Position numbers and translations under genes: made by a program. Below, in pieces: positions 62,821-64,000 of a DNA stretch of 64,000 nt. Position 1 is the first letter of the stretch. Each line of letters starts with the position of its first letter. The notes below the pieces were generated by a model that did no database searches, was not told the origin of the DNA, and saw nothing but the letters and a program-made list of their open reading frames with translations. Source of the DNA: Kitasatospora sp. DSM 101779 (GTDB taxonomy: Bacteria; Actinomycetota; Actinomycetes; Streptomycetales; Streptomycetaceae); the NCBI RefSeq assembly GCF_025655475.1, contig NZ_JAHTIK010000001.1, positions 4,585,040-4,649,039 of the forward strand, written 5' to 3'.

Positions 62821-63999
62821 CTACGGGGTGGCACCGCCCGAAGGCGGCGGCGAAGCGGCGTCCCGACCCGGCGCCGGATCGCTGCCGTGGGCCGGCCCGG
62901 AACCCCCGGCGGCCGGCGGCGAGGCGTCACCGGCAGGACCGGACGCACCGCCCGACCCGCCGCTGCCCGTTCCGCCGGTGCTGCCGCTGCTGCCGGTGCT
63001 GCTCGGCTCGGGACTCCGGCTGCCACCCGGCTCCGAGGGGCCACCGCCCGAGCCCGTACCGCCGGACCCGGTACCGCCGGACCCGATGCCGCCGGAGCCG
63101 ATGCCGCCGGAGCCGGTACCGCCCGAGCCCGCACCGGGCGTGGTGCTCGGGGTGCCGGGGGCGGGCGAGCCGCCGCCGGCCGGACCGCCTGGCTCCCCGC
63201 CGCGCTGGACGGGCCCGCCCTCCAGGGTGACCACGGCCTGGGACGGCGGCAGCGCGATCTTCGCCGTCCAGTGCCCGGACGGGGCGCGCTCCTCGTCCAC
63301 CGTCACGGTCACGGTGATCCGCTGCCCGGGCTCCAGGGTGCCCTCGTCCCGGCTGAGCCGCAGCCAGTCCACACCGACCACGGCGTGCCAGTGGATGACG
63401 GTGCCGCCGGAGTTGGTGAGCGTGATCACTGTGCGGTTGCCCCACTCGCTGGCCTCCACGGTGAGCTGCCCGGGCCGGGTGGGCAGCGCCGGCGCCGCCG
63501 GGGCGACCTCGGCTGCGGCCAGACCCCGGGAGCCCTGCGAGGGCACCGGGACGGCCGCGCCCTCGACCACCGGCAGCAACGTTTCTGCAGCCGGCGCCCC
63601 CGCCAGGTGCAGGCCGCCACCCTGCGCACCGTCGCCCTGCTCACCGGTCCCCTCGGCGCCGGCATCCTGTCCGGTCGGCTGCTCCGCCGCGGACGCGTCC
63701 GGGGACAGCCCCGGCGAGTCCACCCGAACGGAGGAGACCGGCGCGGCGGACCCGACACCCTCGCCACCGCGGTACGCCGCCCACAGCGCCACCACCGGCG
63801 CCGTCAGGACGGCCGCCAGGACGCCGGTGGTCACCACCCGCTGCCGCACCAGGGCCAGCCCGGCGGAGGGGGCCCGGTGCCGGGGGAAGCCGCGCTGGTC
63901 GAAGCGGATCGCCGCCGGACCCTGCGCGGGCGAGGCGGCCAGCCGGCGGCCGGCCGCGGCCCCCGCCAGGAAGGCCGCGCCCGCCGCACCGTCCGGGAC
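62821..63999 (-). CDS. BACON-like domain membrane protein, N-terminus cut by window edge
   Basis: The frame is open from the window edge and yields the last 392 residues. A cytosolic part (GAAGAAFLAGAAAGRRLAAS, IRFDQRGFPRHRAPSAGLAL) is followed by one helix (VVTTGVLAAVLTAPVVALWA) and a long Ala/Gly/Pro/Ser linker. A beta-sandwich of BACON type follows (QLTVEASEWGNRTVITLTNS, VDWLRLSRDEGTLEPGQRIT, GHWTAKIALPPSQAVVTLEG). The tail of about 130 residues repeats GGTGSGG/GGIGSGG. The cytosolic start may be a sigma-factor-like domain outside the window; that part cannot be seen. It is convergent with the preceding gene. Confidence 0.72.
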   Translation of the reverse strand, partial: VPDGAAGAAFLAGAAAGRRLAASPAQGPAAIRFDQRGFPRHRAPSAGLALVRQRVVTTGVLAAVLTAPVVALWAAYRGGEGVGSAAPVSSVRVDSPGLSPDASAAEQPTGQDAGAEGTGEQGDGAQGGGLHLAGAPAAETLLPVVEGAAVPVPSQGSRGLAAAEVAPAAPALPTRPGQLTVEASEWGNRTVITLTNSGGTVIHWHAVVGVDWLRLSRDEGTLEPGQRITVTVTVDEERAPSGHWTAKIALPPSQAVVTLEGGPVQRGGEPGGPAGGGSPAPGTPSTTPGAGSGGTGSGGIGSGGIGSGGTGSGGTGSGGGPSEPGGSRSPEPSSTGSSGSTGGTGSGGSGGASGPAGDASPPAAGGSGPAHGSDPAPGRDAASPPPSGGATP

Positions 64000-64000
64000 C

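Overview
The window is a high-GC actinobacterial chromosome segment. Dense genes have near-total G/C at third codon positions, GTG starts are frequent, and several genes sit directly on a -10-like hexamer with no leader. Gene content and order point to Streptomycetaceae (Streptomyces or Kitasatospora). The run mshA, ybjN-like, gpmA, phoU, senX3/phoR, phoP, carD, ispD, ispF, cysS, rlmB and msiK matches the conserved Streptomyces core order as I know it. No database search was possible.

Region 1 (1-30 kb) is mostly regulatory and accessory. It holds a partial acyl-CoA dehydrogenase divergent from a double-HTH TetR regulator, an HSP90-like ATPase followed by a TPR protein, a ThrE-type exporter, and a membrane protein whose frame breaks near 9590. 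An eroded epimerase relic, an Eis-like acetyltransferase, several TetR/LysR/MarR regulators beside candidate operator palindromes, a YceI protein and a broken DinB gene follow. Next come a SNF2 helicase with a probable remnant of its SWIM partner, AhpD-like and DUF4291 proteins, an XRE/HBHA-like/DUF2516 trio, a SpoIIE-type phosphatase and two macro-domain proteins.

Region 2 (30-51 kb) is the core block. mshA (mycothiol) has a SigR-type promoter. gpmA serves glycolysis. A secreted lytic polysaccharide monooxygenase has a DasR-type site on its promoter. The phosphate regulon core phoU / senX3-phoP diverges from a PHO box. carD, the MEP pathway genes ispD-ispF, cysS, rlmB, a DoxX protein, a sugar nucleotidyltransferase, the sugar-ABC ATPase msiK and tRNA-Thr(UGU) complete it. 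Long perfect hairpins separate many of these units.

Region 3 (51-64 kb) is accessory. It carries a TetR/SnoaL-like pair, ogt, and an ATP-grasp enzyme. The most notable locus is a two-gene encapsulin nanocompartment: a family 2B shell with a built-in cyclic-nucleotide-binding-like domain, followed by a polyprenyl diphosphate synthase that is the likely cargo. An epimerase and a DUF1254 protein follow, then a complete IS5-like element inserted exactly at the DUF1254 stop codon. The window ends with a SigE-family sigma factor, its probable membrane partner and a BACON-like protein cut by the window edge.

Where two or more starts were possible, the ribosome binding site and expected N-terminus decided; alternatives are given in the entries.
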